Shown piece after piece: positions 1-10,707 of a stretch of 64,000 bases of DNA (the first letter of the stretch is position 1; every line of letters starts with the position of its first letter). A program made the position numbers and the translations under genes. This DNA comes from Leclercia adecarboxylata (GTDB lineage Bacteria; Pseudomonadota; Gammaproteobacteria; Enterobacterales; Enterobacteriaceae): assembly GCF_006171285.1 (NCBI RefSeq), contig NZ_CP040889.1:1364001-1428000 (forward strand), in the 5' to 3' direction. Under the pieces are notes generated by a model. It had not been told where the DNA came from. It did not search any database and saw only the letters and a list, made by a program, of their open reading frames with translations.

Positions 1-680
1 CCTTCATTATTACGGATGGTATTTGCCGCGAAGGTTTTCAGCCCCGAGAAGCTGAAATCCAGCCCTGGCCGGTCGGTCATCGGACGCGGGAAGACAAAGC
101 GCCCTTCCGTGCCCTGGGCCGCCATCTTCGACAGCATCGGGCCGCCCGGGTAATCGAGTCCCAGCAGTTTGGCAGTTTTGTCGAAGGCTTCACCCGCAGC
201 ATCGTCAATGGATTCGCCCAGCAGTTCATACTGACCAATACCGGTCACGCTAATCAGCTGGGTATGGCCGCCGGAAACCAGCAGCGCCACGAACGGAAAT
301 TCAGGCGGATTATCTTCCAGCATCGGCGCCAGCAGATGCCCTTCCATATGGTGAACCGCAATAGCCGGTACATCCCACGCGAACGCCAGCGAACGCCCGA
401 TGGTGGCGCCCACCAGCAGCGCGCCCACCAGACCCGGGCCGGCGGTATAGGCCACGGCGTCGATATCTTTCGCCGTAAAGCCTGCCTCTTTCAGCGCCGC
501 CTGGATCAGGGGCACCGTTTTACGCACATGGTCGCGGGACGCCAGTTCCGGCACCACGCCGCCGTAGTCGGCATGTAATTTTACCTGACTATACAGTTGG
601 TTGGCGACCAGCCCTTTTTCATCGTCGTAGATCGCGATGCCGGTTTCATCGCAGGATGTTTCAATACCCAGTACACGCAT
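1..680 (-). CDS. tsaD: tRNA N6-threonylcarbamoyladenosine transferase TsaD (partial, 3' end missing)
   Basis: TsaD (formerly YgjD/Gcp) transfers threonylcarbamoyl from threonylcarbamoyl-AMP to A37 of tRNAs reading ANN codons, working with TsaB and TsaE in the cytoplasm. The visible N-terminal 226 residues read [20 protein letters not shown] at the start, with the family's metal-binding HHMEGH motif near residues 111-116 and the VSGGHT stretch after it. The family has about 337 residues, so roughly a third lies beyond the left edge. It is divergent from rpsU, which is the normal enterobacterial arrangement. The ATG is at 678-680. Identification is secure. Confidence 0.97.
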   Translation of the reverse strand, partial: MRVLGIETSCDETGIAIYDDEKGLVANQLYSQVKLHADYGGVVPELASRDHVRKTVPLIQAALKEAGFTAKDIDAVAYTAGPGLVGALLVGATIGRSLAFAWDVPAIAVHHMEGHLLAPMLEDNPPEFPFVALLVSGGHTQLISVTGIGQYELLGESIDDAAGEAFDKTAKLLGLDYPGGPMLSKMAAQGTEGRFVFPRPMTDRPGLDFSFSGLKTFAANTIRNNE

Positions 681-817
681 GACTTGTTTTACCTCACTCA
701 GATACCGCGCAGTGTAGAGCCTGGGCGGGTTGATGTAAAACTTTCCTCACCCCTGGAGTTCTCTTCGTGTATACTCCTCACCCTTATAAAAGTCCCTTTC
801 AAAAACGGCCGCGGTGC

Positions 818-847
818 TTTACAAAGCAGCAGCAATTGCAGTAAAAT
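818..847 (+). promoter_or_regulatory. sigma-70 promoter of the rpsU-dnaG-rpoD operon (P2-like)
   Basis: A -35 TTTACA at 818-823 and a -10 TAAAAT at 842-847 are separated by 18 bp. They lie about 70 bp upstream of rpsU, in a segment that closely resembles the E. coli macromolecular synthesis operon promoter region as I remember it. A second -10-like TATACT at 770-775 probably belongs to the upstream promoter (P1), whose -35 is poor. Confidence 0.7.
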
Positions 848-862
848 TCCGCACCATTTTGA

Positions 863-1132
<270 letters not shown>

Positions 1133-1135
1133 TCT

Positions 1136-1157
1136 ATTGAGGACGCACGTCCTCAAT
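1136..1157 (+). terminator. Internal operon hairpin between rpsU and dnaG
   Basis: A perfect 9-bp stem (1136-1144 with 1149-1157, loop GCAC) follows the rpsU stop directly. It has no long T run, so it should be leaky. In E. coli a partial terminator at this position lowers primase expression relative to S21; the same role is inferred here. Confidence 0.65.
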
Positions 1158-1248
1158 TGTCAGACAGAGTAGTAGTCGTAAGGCCGTGCTTCCGGAAGGA
1201 ATGCGCGGCTTGTTTTCGTTTATGAGTCACTAAAAATTCATGGGGCCT

Positions 1249-2994
1249 ATGGCTGGACGAATCCCACGCGTTTTCATTAATGATCTGCTGGCAAGAACCG
1301 ACATCGTCGATCTCATCGACGCGCGGGTAAAGCTGAAAAAGCAGGGCAAGAACTATCACGCGTGCTGTCCATTCCATAACGAAAAAACCCCCTCTTTCAC
1401 CGTGAACGGTGAAAAACAGTTCTACCACTGCTTCGGCTGTGGCGCGCACGGCAACGCCGTCGACTTTTTGATGAACTATGACAAGCTCGAGTTTGTTGAA
1501 ACCGTCGAAGAACTGGCTGCCATGCACAACCTTGAAGTGCCGTATGAAGCAGGCAGTGGGCCAAGTCAGATAGAGCGTCATCAGCGACAAACGCTGTATC
1601 AGCTGATGGACGGCCTGAATTCGTTTTACCAACAGTCTCTTAAGCAACCTGCTGCTGAGCCTGCGCGTCAGTATCTGAACAAGCGCGGACTGAGCGACGA
1701 TGTCATTGCGCGTTTCGCTATTGGTTTCGCCCCTCCCGGCTGGGATAACGTGTTAAAGCGTTTTGGCGGCAATAGCGAAGATCGTAAATCTCTCATCGAC
1801 GCGGGCATGCTGGTCACCAACGACCAGGGACGTAGCTATGACCGCTTCCGCGAGCGGGTGATGTTCCCCATTCGCGACAAGCGTGGCCGGGTAATTGGTT
1901 TTGGTGGCCGCGTGCTGGGTGATGCCCTGCCGAAATACCTCAACTCCCCGGAAACCGATATTTTCCATAAAGGCCGCCAGCTGTATGGCCTGTATGAAGC
2001 CCAGCAGAATAACGCTGAACCGCAGCGGCTGTTGGTGGTCGAAGGCTATATGGATGTGGTGGCGCTGGCGCAGTTCGACATTAACTATGCCGTTGCGTCG
2101 CTGGGTACCTCCACCACCGCTGACCATATTCAGCTGCTGTTCCGGGTGACCAATACGGTCGTCTGCTGTTACGACGGCGACCGGGCCGGACGCGAAGCCG
2201 CCTGGCGAGCACTGGAAACGGCATTACCGTACATGACCGACGGGCGCCAGTTGCGCTTTATGTTCCTGCCCGACGGCGAAGACCCGGATACGCTGGTGCG
2301 TAAAGAGGGCAAAGCGGCATTTGAAGCACGGATGGAGCAGGCTCAGCCGCTCTCCACGTTTCTGTTTAACAGCCTGATGCCGCAGGTGGATTTGAGCACC
2401 CCGGATGGCCGTGCGCAGCTCAGTACGCTGGCGCTGCCGTTAATCACTCAGGTGCCCGGCGAAACGTTACGCATCTACCTGCGCCAGGAGCTGGGTAAGA
2501 AACTCGGCATTCTGGATGACAGCCAGCTTGAACGTTTAATGCCAAAACAGGCTGAAAGCGGAGCGGTTCGCCCTGCCCCTCAGCTAAAACGCACAACCAT
2601 GCGTATACTGATAGGACTGCTGGTACAAAACCCGGAACTGGCCCCACGCGTGCCGTCTCTGGAGGGTTTGAACCATGAAAAGCTGCCCGGACTTGGCTTA
2701 TTTGCAGAACTGGTCAACACTTGTTTGTCACAGCCAGGTCTGACCACCGGACAACTTTTAGAGCACTATCGCGGAACAAAAGCGTCCGCAACCCTTGAAA
2801 AACTGTCGATGTGGGACGATATAGCAGATAAAGAGATTGCTGAAGAGACCTTCACCGACTCGCTCAACCATATGTTTGATTCGATGCTTGAACTGCGCCA
2901 GGAAGAGTTGATTGCTCGCGAGCGCACACAGGGTTTAAGCAGCGAAGAACGCCGGGAGCTCTGGATGATTAACCAGGAACTGGCGAAGAAATAA
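1249..2994 (+). CDS. dnaG: DNA primase
   Basis: Synthesises RNA primers at the replication fork in association with DnaB helicase. At 581 residues it equals E. coli DnaG. The N-terminal zinc-binding domain has the CHC2-type ligands C40, H43, C61 and C64. The TOPRIM catalytic core carries EGYMD near residue 265 and the YDGDRAG acidic motif near 308-314. The C-terminal helical DnaB-interaction domain ends in NQELAKK. The ATG at 1249 (MAGRIPR) is preferred over the in-frame codon at 1240 because it matches the family start. It is the second gene of the operon, behind a leaky hairpin. Confidence 0.98.
   Translation: MAGRIPRVFINDLLARTDIVDLIDARVKLKKQGKNYHACCPFHNEKTPSFTVNGEKQFYHCFGCGAHGNAVDFLMNYDKLEFVETVEELAAMHNLEVPYEAGSGPSQIERHQRQTLYQLMDGLNSFYQQSLKQPAAEPARQYLNKRGLSDDVIARFAIGFAPPGWDNVLKRFGGNSEDRKSLIDAGMLVTNDQGRSYDRFRERVMFPIRDKRGRVIGFGGRVLGDALPKYLNSPETDIFHKGRQLYGLYEAQQNNAEPQRLLVVEGYMDVVALAQFDINYAVASLGTSTTADHIQLLFRVTNTVVCCYDGDRAGREAAWRALETALPYMTDGRQLRFMFLPDGEDPDTLVRKEGKAAFEARMEQAQPLSTFLFNSLMPQVDLSTPDGRAQLSTLALPLITQVPGETLRIYLRQELGKKLGILDDSQLERLMPKQAESGAVRPAPQLKRTTMRILIGLLVQNPELAPRVPSLEGLNHEKLPGLGLFAELVNTCLSQPGLTTGQLLEHYRGTKASATLEKLSMWDDIADKEIAEETFTDSLNHMFDSMLELRQEELIARERTQGLSSEERRELWMINQELAKK
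2794..2824 (+). promoter_or_regulatory. Probable sigma-32 (heat-shock) promoter for rpoD inside dnaG
   Basis: Within the 3' part of dnaG, ACCCTTGAA (CTTGAA at 2794-2799) precedes a GACGATATA stretch at 2815-2823 at heat-shock-type spacing. E. coli has a mapped heat-shock promoter for rpoD at the equivalent place in dnaG. The -35 is good. The -10 is a weak match to CCCCATNT. Confidence 0.5.
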
Positions 2995-3143
2995 ATTTAA
3001 CGGCTTAAGTGCCGAATATCGTTCGGGTAGATCCCGACAGCCGCACTGAGAGGCAGCGGCAAAAATACAAGTACGCCCTCGCTTTAAAGGTTGGCTGCAG
3101 CACCGCCGACACCAATCAAACGAATAAGTGTGGATACCGTCTT

Positions 3144-4991
<1,848 letters not shown>

Positions 4992-5006
4992 TCCAGGTAA
5001 ACAGCA

Positions 5007-5034
5007 AAAAGCTCCCAACCGGGAGCTTTTTTTT
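5007..5034 (+). terminator. Rho-independent terminator of the rpsU-dnaG-rpoD operon
   Basis: A 10-bp stem (5007-5016 with 5021-5030, loop AACC) runs into eight T residues (5027-5034), 15 bp after the rpoD stop. Confidence 0.93.
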
Positions 5035-5043
5035 GGCTTTTTT

Positions 5044-5080
5044 CCCTCTCCCCTATGGGGAGAGGGCCAGGGTGAGGGGA
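5044..5080. repeat. Intergenic palindromic repeat
   Basis: A perfect 10-bp inverted repeat (5044-5053 with 5057-5066, loop TAT) is followed by CCAGGGTGAGGGG. This CCCTCTCCCC/GGGGAGAGGG plus GGTGAGGG form is a dispersed intergenic repeat common in gammaproteobacteria. It lies between the convergent rpoD and mug genes. Confidence 0.6.
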
Positions 5081-5081
5081 C

Positions 5082-5588
5082 TTAAAGCCCCCGCGTCACC
5101 AGCGCCTGGTCCAGCTCCCGGTACGCCTCCACCAGCTTCTCCAGCGTCGCCCTGTTCAGCCCGCTCGGATTAGGCAGTACCCACACCTGTGTCACGCCGA
5201 TAGTGATCTTCTGCTTCCCCCACTGCACCCCACGCTGGCTGAACGCCTGCTCGTACGCCTGCTTGCCGAGGATCGCCAGCGCCGCGGGCTGATAGTCCTC
5301 AATCTTCTTAATTAACTCCCGTCCGCCGCTGCGCAGCTCATGCAGGTCCACCTCGCTCGCCTGCACCGTCGGGCGCTCCACCAGCATAGTGATGCCGCAG
5401 CGGGTATCCAGCAGCTGCTGCTCCTCTTCCGGCTTGAGTAACTTATCGGTAAAGCCAGCCTGGTAGATCACCTTCCAGAAGCGATTACCGGGGTGCGCAA
5501 AGTGAAAACCGGTGTGGGCAGAGGACTTGCCCGGATTGATGCCGCAGAACACAACCCGCAGGCCTGGCGCAAGGATATCGCTGATCAT
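5082..5588 (-). CDS. mug: G/U mismatch-specific DNA glycosylase Mug
   Basis: Removes uracil from G:U mismatches and ethenocytosine from DNA, a base-excision repair step. At 168 residues ([20 protein letters not shown] at the start) it matches the E. coli length. The active-site GINPG motif is near residues 15-19, and the DNA-intercalating NPSGL loop is near the C-terminus (NPSGLNR). The ATG at 5588 has a GGGAGT ribosome-binding site eight bases upstream; an upstream in-frame ATG (5612) is less likely. Its position after rpoD and before ileX is the ancestral enterobacterial order. Confidence 0.95.
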   Translation of the reverse strand: MISDILAPGLRVVFCGINPGKSSAHTGFHFAHPGNRFWKVIYQAGFTDKLLKPEEEQQLLDTRCGITMLVERPTVQASEVDLHELRSGGRELIKKIEDYQPAALAILGKQAYEQAFSQRGVQWGKQKITIGVTQVWVLPNPSGLNRATLEKLVEAYRELDQALVTRGL

Positions 5589-5674
5589 TTTTACTCCCGA
5601 TGAATAGATCACTTTGAAAGTATAAAAGATTGAAAATGCGTTGTTTATAAAAACAGCAGGCAGGTGCGTATGGC

Positions 5675-5703
5675 TGGATTGCCGCGAGGAGTTACTTTAT
5701 AAT
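5675..5703 (+). promoter_or_regulatory. Promoter of the ileX tRNA gene
   Basis: A perfect -10 TATAAT (5698-5703) lies 10 bp before the mature tRNA start and is followed by a C/G-rich discriminator (CCTCCGCC), as expected for stringently controlled stable RNA promoters. The -35 at 17-bp spacing (TGGATT, 5675-5680) is weak. Confidence 0.6.
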
Positions 5704-5713
5704 CCTCCGCCAC

Positions 5714-5789
5714 GGCCCCTTAGCTCAGTGGTTAGAGCAGGCGACTCATAATCGCTTGGTCGCTGGTTCAAGTCCAGCAGGGGCCACCA
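5714..5789 (+). tRNA. ileX: tRNA-Ile, anticodon CAU (lysidine-modified, reads AUA)
   Basis: A 76-nt cloverleaf with an encoded CCA end. The 7-bp acceptor stem is GGCCCCT/AGGGGCC, the D arm GCTCAGTGGTTAGAGC, the anticodon stem GGCGA/TCGCT with loop CTCATAA, and the T arm GCTGGTTCAAGTCCAGC. The CAT anticodon is at 5747-5749. The sequence is of the tRNA-Ile2 type rather than tRNA-Met, and the location next to mug matches ileX in E. coli, so the first anticodon base should be converted to lysidine by TilS. This gene marks the left border of the accessory block. Confidence 0.93.
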
Positions 5790-5795
5790 AATATC

Positions 5796-5831
5796 AAGGG
5801 CTTAGATAAGCAATTATCTAAGCCCTTTTTT
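5796..5831 (+). terminator. Terminator of ileX
   Basis: A perfect 14-bp stem (5796-5809 with 5814-5827, loop GCAA) ends in six T residues (5826-5831), just after the tRNA gene. Confidence 0.92.
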
Positions 5832-5849
5832 ATGGGTTCAGGTAAGCCA

Positions 5850-7232
5850 TCACCCCTGTTCGGCGTTCCTCGCCTCATACTGCGGCGGCGGTTTACGGAA
5901 ACGCTGAGTCAGATACGCCAGATACAGCATGCCCAGCGCAGCCCATATCAGTCCCAGCGTCAGGGACGTTGCTTCAAGGTTGACCCACAGCACCCCTACC
6001 GTCACCGCACCAATCAGCGGCAACAGCAGATAATGGAAGCGATCTTTCCAGGTTTTGTTATAACCCTTACGCCGCCAGAAGTGGTTGTAAACCGACAGGT
6101 TTACGAAGGTAAAGGCCACCAGCGCGCCAAAGTTGATCAGCGCCGTGGCGGTCACCAGATCAAAGAACAGAGCCGACAGCGCCACAATGCCCACCATGAT
6201 CACGTTCAGCGCCGGGGTACGCCATTTGGGATGGATATAACCAAACACGCGCTCCGGGAAAACGTTGTCACGTCCCATCACGTACAGCAGGCGCGATACG
6301 CTGGCGTGCGATGCCAGCCCGGAGGCCAGGGTGTTAACGAAAGTGGTACACAGGAAGATCGACTGGAACAGCTTACCGCCCACATAAAGGGCAATCTCCG
6401 GCAGCGCAGCATCAGGATCTTTAAAGCGGCTGATGTCCGGGAAAAAGAGCTGCATTGCGAAAGAGGCGACGATAAAAATTAGCCCGCCGTACAGTGCCGT
6501 CAGAAATATCGCTTTCGGGATCACCCGTGCGGCATCCGGCGTCTCTTCGGAAAGCGTAGTTACGGCGTCGAAACCCAGGAACGAGAAACAGACGATGGTC
6601 GCCCCGGTGATGATCGGGATCAGGTGCGCATTCTCGCTGATAAAAGGCCTGAGCGACCAGACGGTCCCGACCCCTTCCCCTTTGTGCAGCCCCTGAACCA
6701 CCAACACCACAAACACCACCATGATGGAGACCTGCACCAGCACAAACAGGGTATTAAAGTTCGCCACCAGGCTGACGCTCTTCAGATTCGCGGCGGTCAG
6801 AATGGCGACAAAAGAGACCACCCAGATCCACGGCGGAACTTCGGGAAACATCGCTGAGAGGTAAATTTTGGCCAACAGCACGTTAATCATCGGCAGGAAG
6901 AGATAATCGAGCAGCGATGACCATCCCACCATAAAGCCGACGTGGGGGCTGATCGATTTTTGCGCGTAGGTATAGGCGGAGCCCGCCTCCGGGAACTGGC
7001 GCACCAGCTTGCCGTAGCTGATGCCCGTAAACAGCACCCCCGCCAGCGCCAGCAGATAAGAGGCCGGAACATGACCGTTGCTGATGCCGGACACAATGCC
7101 GAAGGTATCAAACACGGTCATCGGCGTCAGATAGGCCAATCCCATCATGACCACCTGCCACAGCTTGAGCGATTTACGCAGCCGGGGCTTACTCGCTTCT
7201 GAGGCGATATTTAATGAGGTGTTAATAGCCAT
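5850..7232 (-). CDS. puuP: Putrescine importer PuuP
   Basis: Inner-membrane putrescine importer of the amino acid-polyamine-organocation (APC) superfamily, feeding the Puu pathway. It has 460 residues (E. coli PuuP 461). The first membrane helix carries the [22 protein letters not shown] segment around residues 31-49. About twelve hydrophobic helices follow, with the conserved [15 protein letters not shown] stretch near 215-230. It is downstream of puuA on the same strand, after a 239-bp gap with a hairpin. Co-transcription with puuA, and hence PuuR control, is expected as in E. coli. Confidence 0.95.
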   Translation of the reverse strand: MAINTSLNIASEASKPRLRKSLKLWQVVMMGLAYLTPMTVFDTFGIVSGISNGHVPASYLLALAGVLFTGISYGKLVRQFPEAGSAYTYAQKSISPHVGFMVGWSSLLDYLFLPMINVLLAKIYLSAMFPEVPPWIWVVSFVAILTAANLKSVSLVANFNTLFVLVQVSIMVVFVVLVVQGLHKGEGVGTVWSLRPFISENAHLIPIITGATIVCFSFLGFDAVTTLSEETPDAARVIPKAIFLTALYGGLIFIVASFAMQLFFPDISRFKDPDAALPEIALYVGGKLFQSIFLCTTFVNTLASGLASHASVSRLLYVMGRDNVFPERVFGYIHPKWRTPALNVIMVGIVALSALFFDLVTATALINFGALVAFTFVNLSVYNHFWRRKGYNKTWKDRFHYLLLPLIGAVTVGVLWVNLEATSLTLGLIWAALGMLYLAYLTQRFRKPPPQYEARNAEQG

Positions 7233-7440
7233 AGAGGTTCACCCCCATGCTGGCGGGGATCTGTCGGCGCGTCGTCCTGACAACAAACCTGCTTAGCAAG
7301 GGGGTAAAGCATAAATAGAAGGAGACAGCGTACCGGCGGGCGGCGCGTTCGCACTCATGGCCCCCCTCTCCCTGCGGATAGACAGATATCTGCATCATCT
7401 CAATTCCTCATCACACAATGTGTCGTTAACAGAACCCCGC

Positions 7441-7468
7441 AGCGCCCATATGCAGACCGCGGGGCGCT
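7441..7468. other. Hairpin between puuA and puuP
   Basis: AGCGCCC (7441-7447) pairs with GGGCGCT (7462-7468), 3 bp after the puuA stop. T residues lie on the plus-strand side only, so it does not look like a classical terminator for puuA. It may stabilise the puuA message or attenuate puuP. Confidence 0.35.
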
Positions 7469-7471
7469 TTT

Positions 7472-8890
7472 TCAGGCGTTTTTAAGCATCCACTCGATTT
7501 CGGTTTCGGTGATCAGCCGTTCGAATTGCAGCAGTTCGTCGTTCTTACAGGCGTGGTACACGTGGCAGAAACGTTCTCCCAGGCGCTCGCGCAGGGTATC
7601 GTTTTGCATAAACTCCCACAGGGCATCGCTCTGGCGGATCGGGAATGGCAGGCCTTCCTGCTCCAGCCCGTTGCCTTCCACCTCTTCATGCAGCGGCAGC
7701 GTATTGTCGAGCCCGTGTAAAATACCGGCGAAAATCGCCGCCATAACCAGATAAGGGTTGGCGTCCGCGCCTGCCACCCGGTATTCGACGCGGTGGTTAT
7801 GGCGATCGCCGCAGGGAATACGCAGCGCCACGGTGCGGTTGTTATGGCCCCATGAAGCCTGGGTCGGCACATACATGCCCGGCTGGAAGCGACGGTAAGA
7901 GTTAACGTTCGGGGCCAGCAGCGCCATGGACGCCGGCATCAGGTCGATCATTCCCGCCAGCACCCGCTTCAGCAGGGCAGAATCTTCCCCATCCTCATCC
8001 GCCAGGATATTTTCCCCTTTGCTGTTCTGCATGCTGATGTGGATATGCATCCCGCTGCCCGCATGCTCTTCATAGGGTTTGGCCATAAAGGTGGCGTGCA
8101 TCTTATGCTTCTCGGCCATCAGACGCACCAGACGTTTCAACGCCAGCGCATCGTCGCAGGCGTCCAGCACGTTATCGGTATGGTGGAGGTTGATTTCGAA
8201 CTGGCCAGGCGAGGCCTCCGCCACCGCCCCGTCCGCCGGGATGAGCTGGAGCTGCGCCAGTTCATCAATGTCGTTCAGCACGTCGGCAAAGTGGTTAAGA
8301 TTATCAACGGAGTAAACCTGGCTCTGGGTGTTGCGATCGTGAGTGCCCGGTGCGCACGGCGGTTGCAGATAGCCTTCAGCATCGCGTTGACGATCGAGTA
8401 AATAGAACTCCAGCTCTACCGCTACCACCGGGAACACGCCGTGCTCGCGAAGCTGCAGCCAGAGGCGGTTCAGCACGTTCCGGGGCTCAACGTCAAAGGG
8501 AGCGCCATCTTCATCAACCATGGTCAGTAACACCTGACCGATATACTCCGGGTCAGCCGCGGAGGGCGTTAAGGTCCCCAGTACAGGAACGCAGGTGCAG
8601 TCCGGTTCACCCATATCCTGCCCAAGCCCGGCCTCTTCAACCACATTCCCCAGAATATCCATGGCAAACACCGACGCCGGGAAGTAGCACCCTTTTTCCA
8701 GCTTGTTCAGTCCAGCGACGGGAATACGTTTACCCCGGAAGCAGCCATTCAGATCGGTCAGCAGCACATCGACATACTGCGTGTTTGGATAACGCTCCAG
8801 ATAGCGCCTCACCTCATGGCTAAAGGCGCTAACCCATCGCTCTTCCGACTTCTGCACAAAATTCTCTACTTCCAGGATACTGGTTTCCAT
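7472..8890 (-). CDS. puuA: Gamma-glutamylputrescine synthetase PuuA
   Basis: Glutamine-synthetase-fold ligase that uses ATP to join glutamate and putrescine, the first committed step of the Puu pathway. It has 472 residues, as in E. coli. Visible motifs include DLNGCFRGKR near the N-terminus, the metal-binding VAVELEFYLLDRQ, the HAGSGMHIHIS stretch (residues about 281-291) and NVNSYRRFQPG in the C-terminal half. Two adjacent ATGs occur at 8893 and 8890. The GGCGGTG ribosome-binding site gives normal spacing only to the second, which is also the family start. It is divergent from puuD, with PuuR sites between. Confidence 0.96.
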   Translation of the reverse strand: METSILEVENFVQKSEERWVSAFSHEVRRYLERYPNTQYVDVLLTDLNGCFRGKRIPVAGLNKLEKGCYFPASVFAMDILGNVVEEAGLGQDMGEPDCTCVPVLGTLTPSAADPEYIGQVLLTMVDEDGAPFDVEPRNVLNRLWLQLREHGVFPVVAVELEFYLLDRQRDAEGYLQPPCAPGTHDRNTQSQVYSVDNLNHFADVLNDIDELAQLQLIPADGAVAEASPGQFEINLHHTDNVLDACDDALALKRLVRLMAEKHKMHATFMAKPYEEHAGSGMHIHISMQNSKGENILADEDGEDSALLKRVLAGMIDLMPASMALLAPNVNSYRRFQPGMYVPTQASWGHNNRTVALRIPCGDRHNHRVEYRVAGADANPYLVMAAIFAGILHGLDNTLPLHEEVEGNGLEQEGLPFPIRQSDALWEFMQNDTLRERLGERFCHVYHACKNDELLQFERLITETEIEWMLKNA

Positions 8891-8934
8891 CATTCACCGC
8901 CGTTGTGTTGAGTTTGGACTCTGACTTTCACTGT

Positions 8935-8949
8935 TAAATATAATGTCCA
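8935..8949 (+). promoter_or_regulatory. PuuR operator candidate 1 (puuA side)
   Basis: TAAATATAATGTCCA matches 12 of 15 positions of the reported E. coli PuuR consensus AAAATATAATGAACA. It lies about 45 bp upstream of puuA and just downstream of the candidate puuA promoter, suited to repression. Confidence 0.65.
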
Positions 8950-8958
8950 TGACCCAAC

Positions 8959-8985
8959 TTAGTATGCAAATAAATTGTTTGTCAA
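8959..8985 (-). promoter_or_regulatory. Candidate puuAP promoter
   Basis: On the minus strand a perfect -35 TTGACA (8980-8985) is followed after 15 bp by TACTAA (8959-8964). The spacing is slightly short for sigma-70. Position relative to puuA and to the PuuR-like site supports the call. Confidence 0.45.
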
Positions 8986-9029
8986 ATGTTAAATTAAGTT
9001 TGCAAAGGGCAGATCTCACTGCTAGATTG

Positions 9030-9044
9030 AGAAAATATTGAACG
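9030..9044 (+). promoter_or_regulatory. PuuR operator candidate 2
   Basis: The 15-mer ending in TTGAACG matches 11 of 15 positions of the PuuR consensus. It lies between the two better sites in the puuA-puuD intergenic region and is a weaker candidate. Confidence 0.4.
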
Positions 9045-9102
9045 AAATGGCCGCTTTTACGGCTAGCGCGGTCATAATTTAGTCCACTTTGTGAAGGCGA
9101 TC

Positions 9103-9867
9103 ATGGAAAATATAATGTACAAACCCGTCATCGGCGTGGTGATGTGTCGAAACAGGCTGAAGGGTCACGAGACCCAGACCCTGCAAGAAAAGTATCTGAA
9201 TGCCATTATTCATGCAGGCGGACTGCCCATCGCCCTGCCGCATGCCCTGGCGGAACCCGAGCTGCTTGAAGCTCTGCTCCCTACTCTGGACGGCATCTAT
9301 CTGCCGGGCAGTCCAAGCAACGTACAGCCGCACCTTTATGGTGAAAACGGCGATGAGCCTTACGCCGATCCCGGGCGAGATCTTCTGAGCATGGCGCTGA
9401 TTGGCGCGGCGCTGGAAAGGCGCATCCCCATTTTCGCCATCTGCCGTGGGTTGCAGGAATTGGTTGTCGCCACGGGTGGGACTCTGTATCGTCGTCTCTT
9501 CGAGCAGGCCGACCTGCTTGAACACCGCGAGGATCCTGAGCTGCCGGTGGAATTGCAGTACGCCCCGTCTCATGAAGTTCAGGTCAATGAGGGGGGATTG
9601 ATTTCTCAGCTGATACCGGGCTGCAACACGTTTTGGGTAAACTCTCTTCATGGACAAGGAGCCAAAACCCTGAGCGATCGCCTGCGCGTAGAGGCCAGTT
9701 CTCCGGACGGGCTGGTAGAGGCGATTAGCGTACATCAGCATCCGTTCGCCCTGGGTGTGCAATGGCATCCCGAATGGAACAGCAGCGAATATGCCCTGTC
9801 TCGACTGCTGTTCGAAGGATTTATCACCGCCTGTCAGCGCTACGCCGCCGAAAAGCAGCGGCTCTGA
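9103..9867 (+). CDS. puuD: Gamma-glutamyl-GABA hydrolase PuuD
   Basis: Class-I glutamine-amidotransferase-like hydrolase (peptidase C26) releasing GABA and glutamate from gamma-glutamyl-GABA. It has 254 residues, as in E. coli. The nucleophile elbow is FAICRGLQEL (Cys near residue 114), and the catalytic His-Glu pair lies in LGVQWHPEWNSS (residues about 222-233). The chosen ATG at 9103 (MENIMYKPVIG) has a GAAGG ribosome-binding site and matches the family start. A PuuR-like operator covers codons 2-7. puuR follows 25 bp downstream, so puuD opens the puuDRCBE arm. Confidence 0.95.
   Translation: MENIMYKPVIGVVMCRNRLKGHETQTLQEKYLNAIIHAGGLPIALPHALAEPELLEALLPTLDGIYLPGSPSNVQPHLYGENGDEPYADPGRDLLSMALIGAALERRIPIFAICRGLQELVVATGGTLYRRLFEQADLLEHREDPELPVELQYAPSHEVQVNEGGLISQLIPGCNTFWVNSLHGQGAKTLSDRLRVEASSPDGLVEAISVHQHPFALGVQWHPEWNSSEYALSRLLFEGFITACQRYAAEKQRL
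9107..9121 (+). promoter_or_regulatory. PuuR operator candidate 3, overlapping the puuD start
   Basis: AAAATATAATGTACA matches 14 of 15 positions of the PuuR consensus. It begins four bases after the A of the puuD ATG, so it lies inside the coding sequence. Confidence 0.75.
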
Positions 9868-9892
9868 CCACTACCGTTAAGGAAATGCAAAT

Positions 9893-10450
9893 ATGAGCGA
9901 TGACGGCCTGGCGCCAGGAAAACGTCTGTCAGAGATCCGCCAGCAACTGGGTCTTTCACAGCGTCGTGCCGCCGAACTGTCTGGTTTAACACATAGTGCC
10001 ATCAGCACCATAGAGCAGGACAAAGTCAGTCCTGCCATCAGTACGCTGCAAAAGCTGCTGAAGGTTTATGGGCTGTCGCTCTCGGAATTCTTTTCTGAGC
10101 CAGAAAAACCTGATGCACCGCAGGTGGTGATCGATCAGGACGATCTTATCGAAATGGGCAGTCAGGGTGTTTCGATGAAGCTGGTTCATAACGGGGATCC
10201 GAACCGTACGCTGGCAATGATTTTTGAAACGTACCAGCCAGGAACCACAACCGGAGAGAGGATCAAGCATCAGGGTGAAGAGATAGGCACCGTACTGGAG
10301 GGTGAAATCATGCTGACGTTTAATGGTCAGACTTATCACCTGGTTGCCGGACAAAGCTATGCCATTAACACCGGCATACCGCACAGCTTCAGCAACACCT
10401 CGGCAGGGATTTGCCGAATTATCAGTGCCCACACCCCTACCACATTCTGA
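9893..10450 (+). CDS. puuR: HTH-type transcriptional repressor PuuR
   Basis: Represses the puu genes and is released by putrescine in E. coli. The 185 residues comprise an XRE-type helix-turn-helix at about 8-63 (RLSEIRQQLGLSQRRAAELS, then HSAISTIEQDKVSP) and a C-terminal cupin at about 105-180 (GEEIGTVLEGEIMLTFNGQ). Length and architecture match E. coli PuuR. It sits between puuD and puuC, so the repressor is encoded in the arm it controls, giving autoregulation through the operators at 8935-9121. Confidence 0.95.
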   Translation: MSDDGLAPGKRLSEIRQQLGLSQRRAAELSGLTHSAISTIEQDKVSPAISTLQKLLKVYGLSLSEFFSEPEKPDAPQVVIDQDDLIEMGSQGVSMKLVHNGDPNRTLAMIFETYQPGTTTGERIKHQGEEIGTVLEGEIMLTFNGQTYHLVAGQSYAINTGIPHSFSNTSAGICRIISAHTPTTF

Positions 10451-10489
10451 TTTCTGGCCTGAGATATTCTCAGGCTTTCTTCAGGCCAA

Positions 10490-10518
10490 CGCCGCCGGGT
10501 TTATTATTTCCGGCGGCG
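10490..10518 (+). other. REP-like hairpin after puuR
   Basis: CGCCGCCGG (10490-10498) pairs perfectly with CCGGCGGCG (10510-10518) across an 11-nt A/T loop, in the 257-bp gap between puuR and puuC. It may stabilise or partly terminate the puuDR message. Confidence 0.5.
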
Positions 10519-10550
10519 TGAAGAAAACGCAAATAAACACGTTCTCGCGG

Positions 10551-10568
10551 CGGGAAATGTATTTCCCG
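10551..10568. other. Perfect palindrome upstream of puuC
   Basis: CGGGAAAT (10551-10558) and ATTTCCCG (10561-10568) form an 8-bp inverted repeat around GT, about 140 bp before puuC. It could be an operator or a small stem. No known site was recognised. Confidence 0.4.
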
Positions 10569-10707
10569 GCGGCCCCGAATAATACGCGCAAATAACTTAG
10601 CGCTTAATCCGGCACAGACAGGTTATTCATCCTGGGACGCCCCACGGCTGTGTATTGCCTGAACAGGCCGAATTTACTTTATCTGGTTACGCTACGAAGG
10701 AGTTTAT

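Noticed and set aside
5765..5789. An attachment-site duplication of the ileX 3' end marking an integrative island
   Set aside because: I did not find a second copy of the tRNA 3' end at 50.0-50.4 kb or at the internal borders, and no integrase gene is present.
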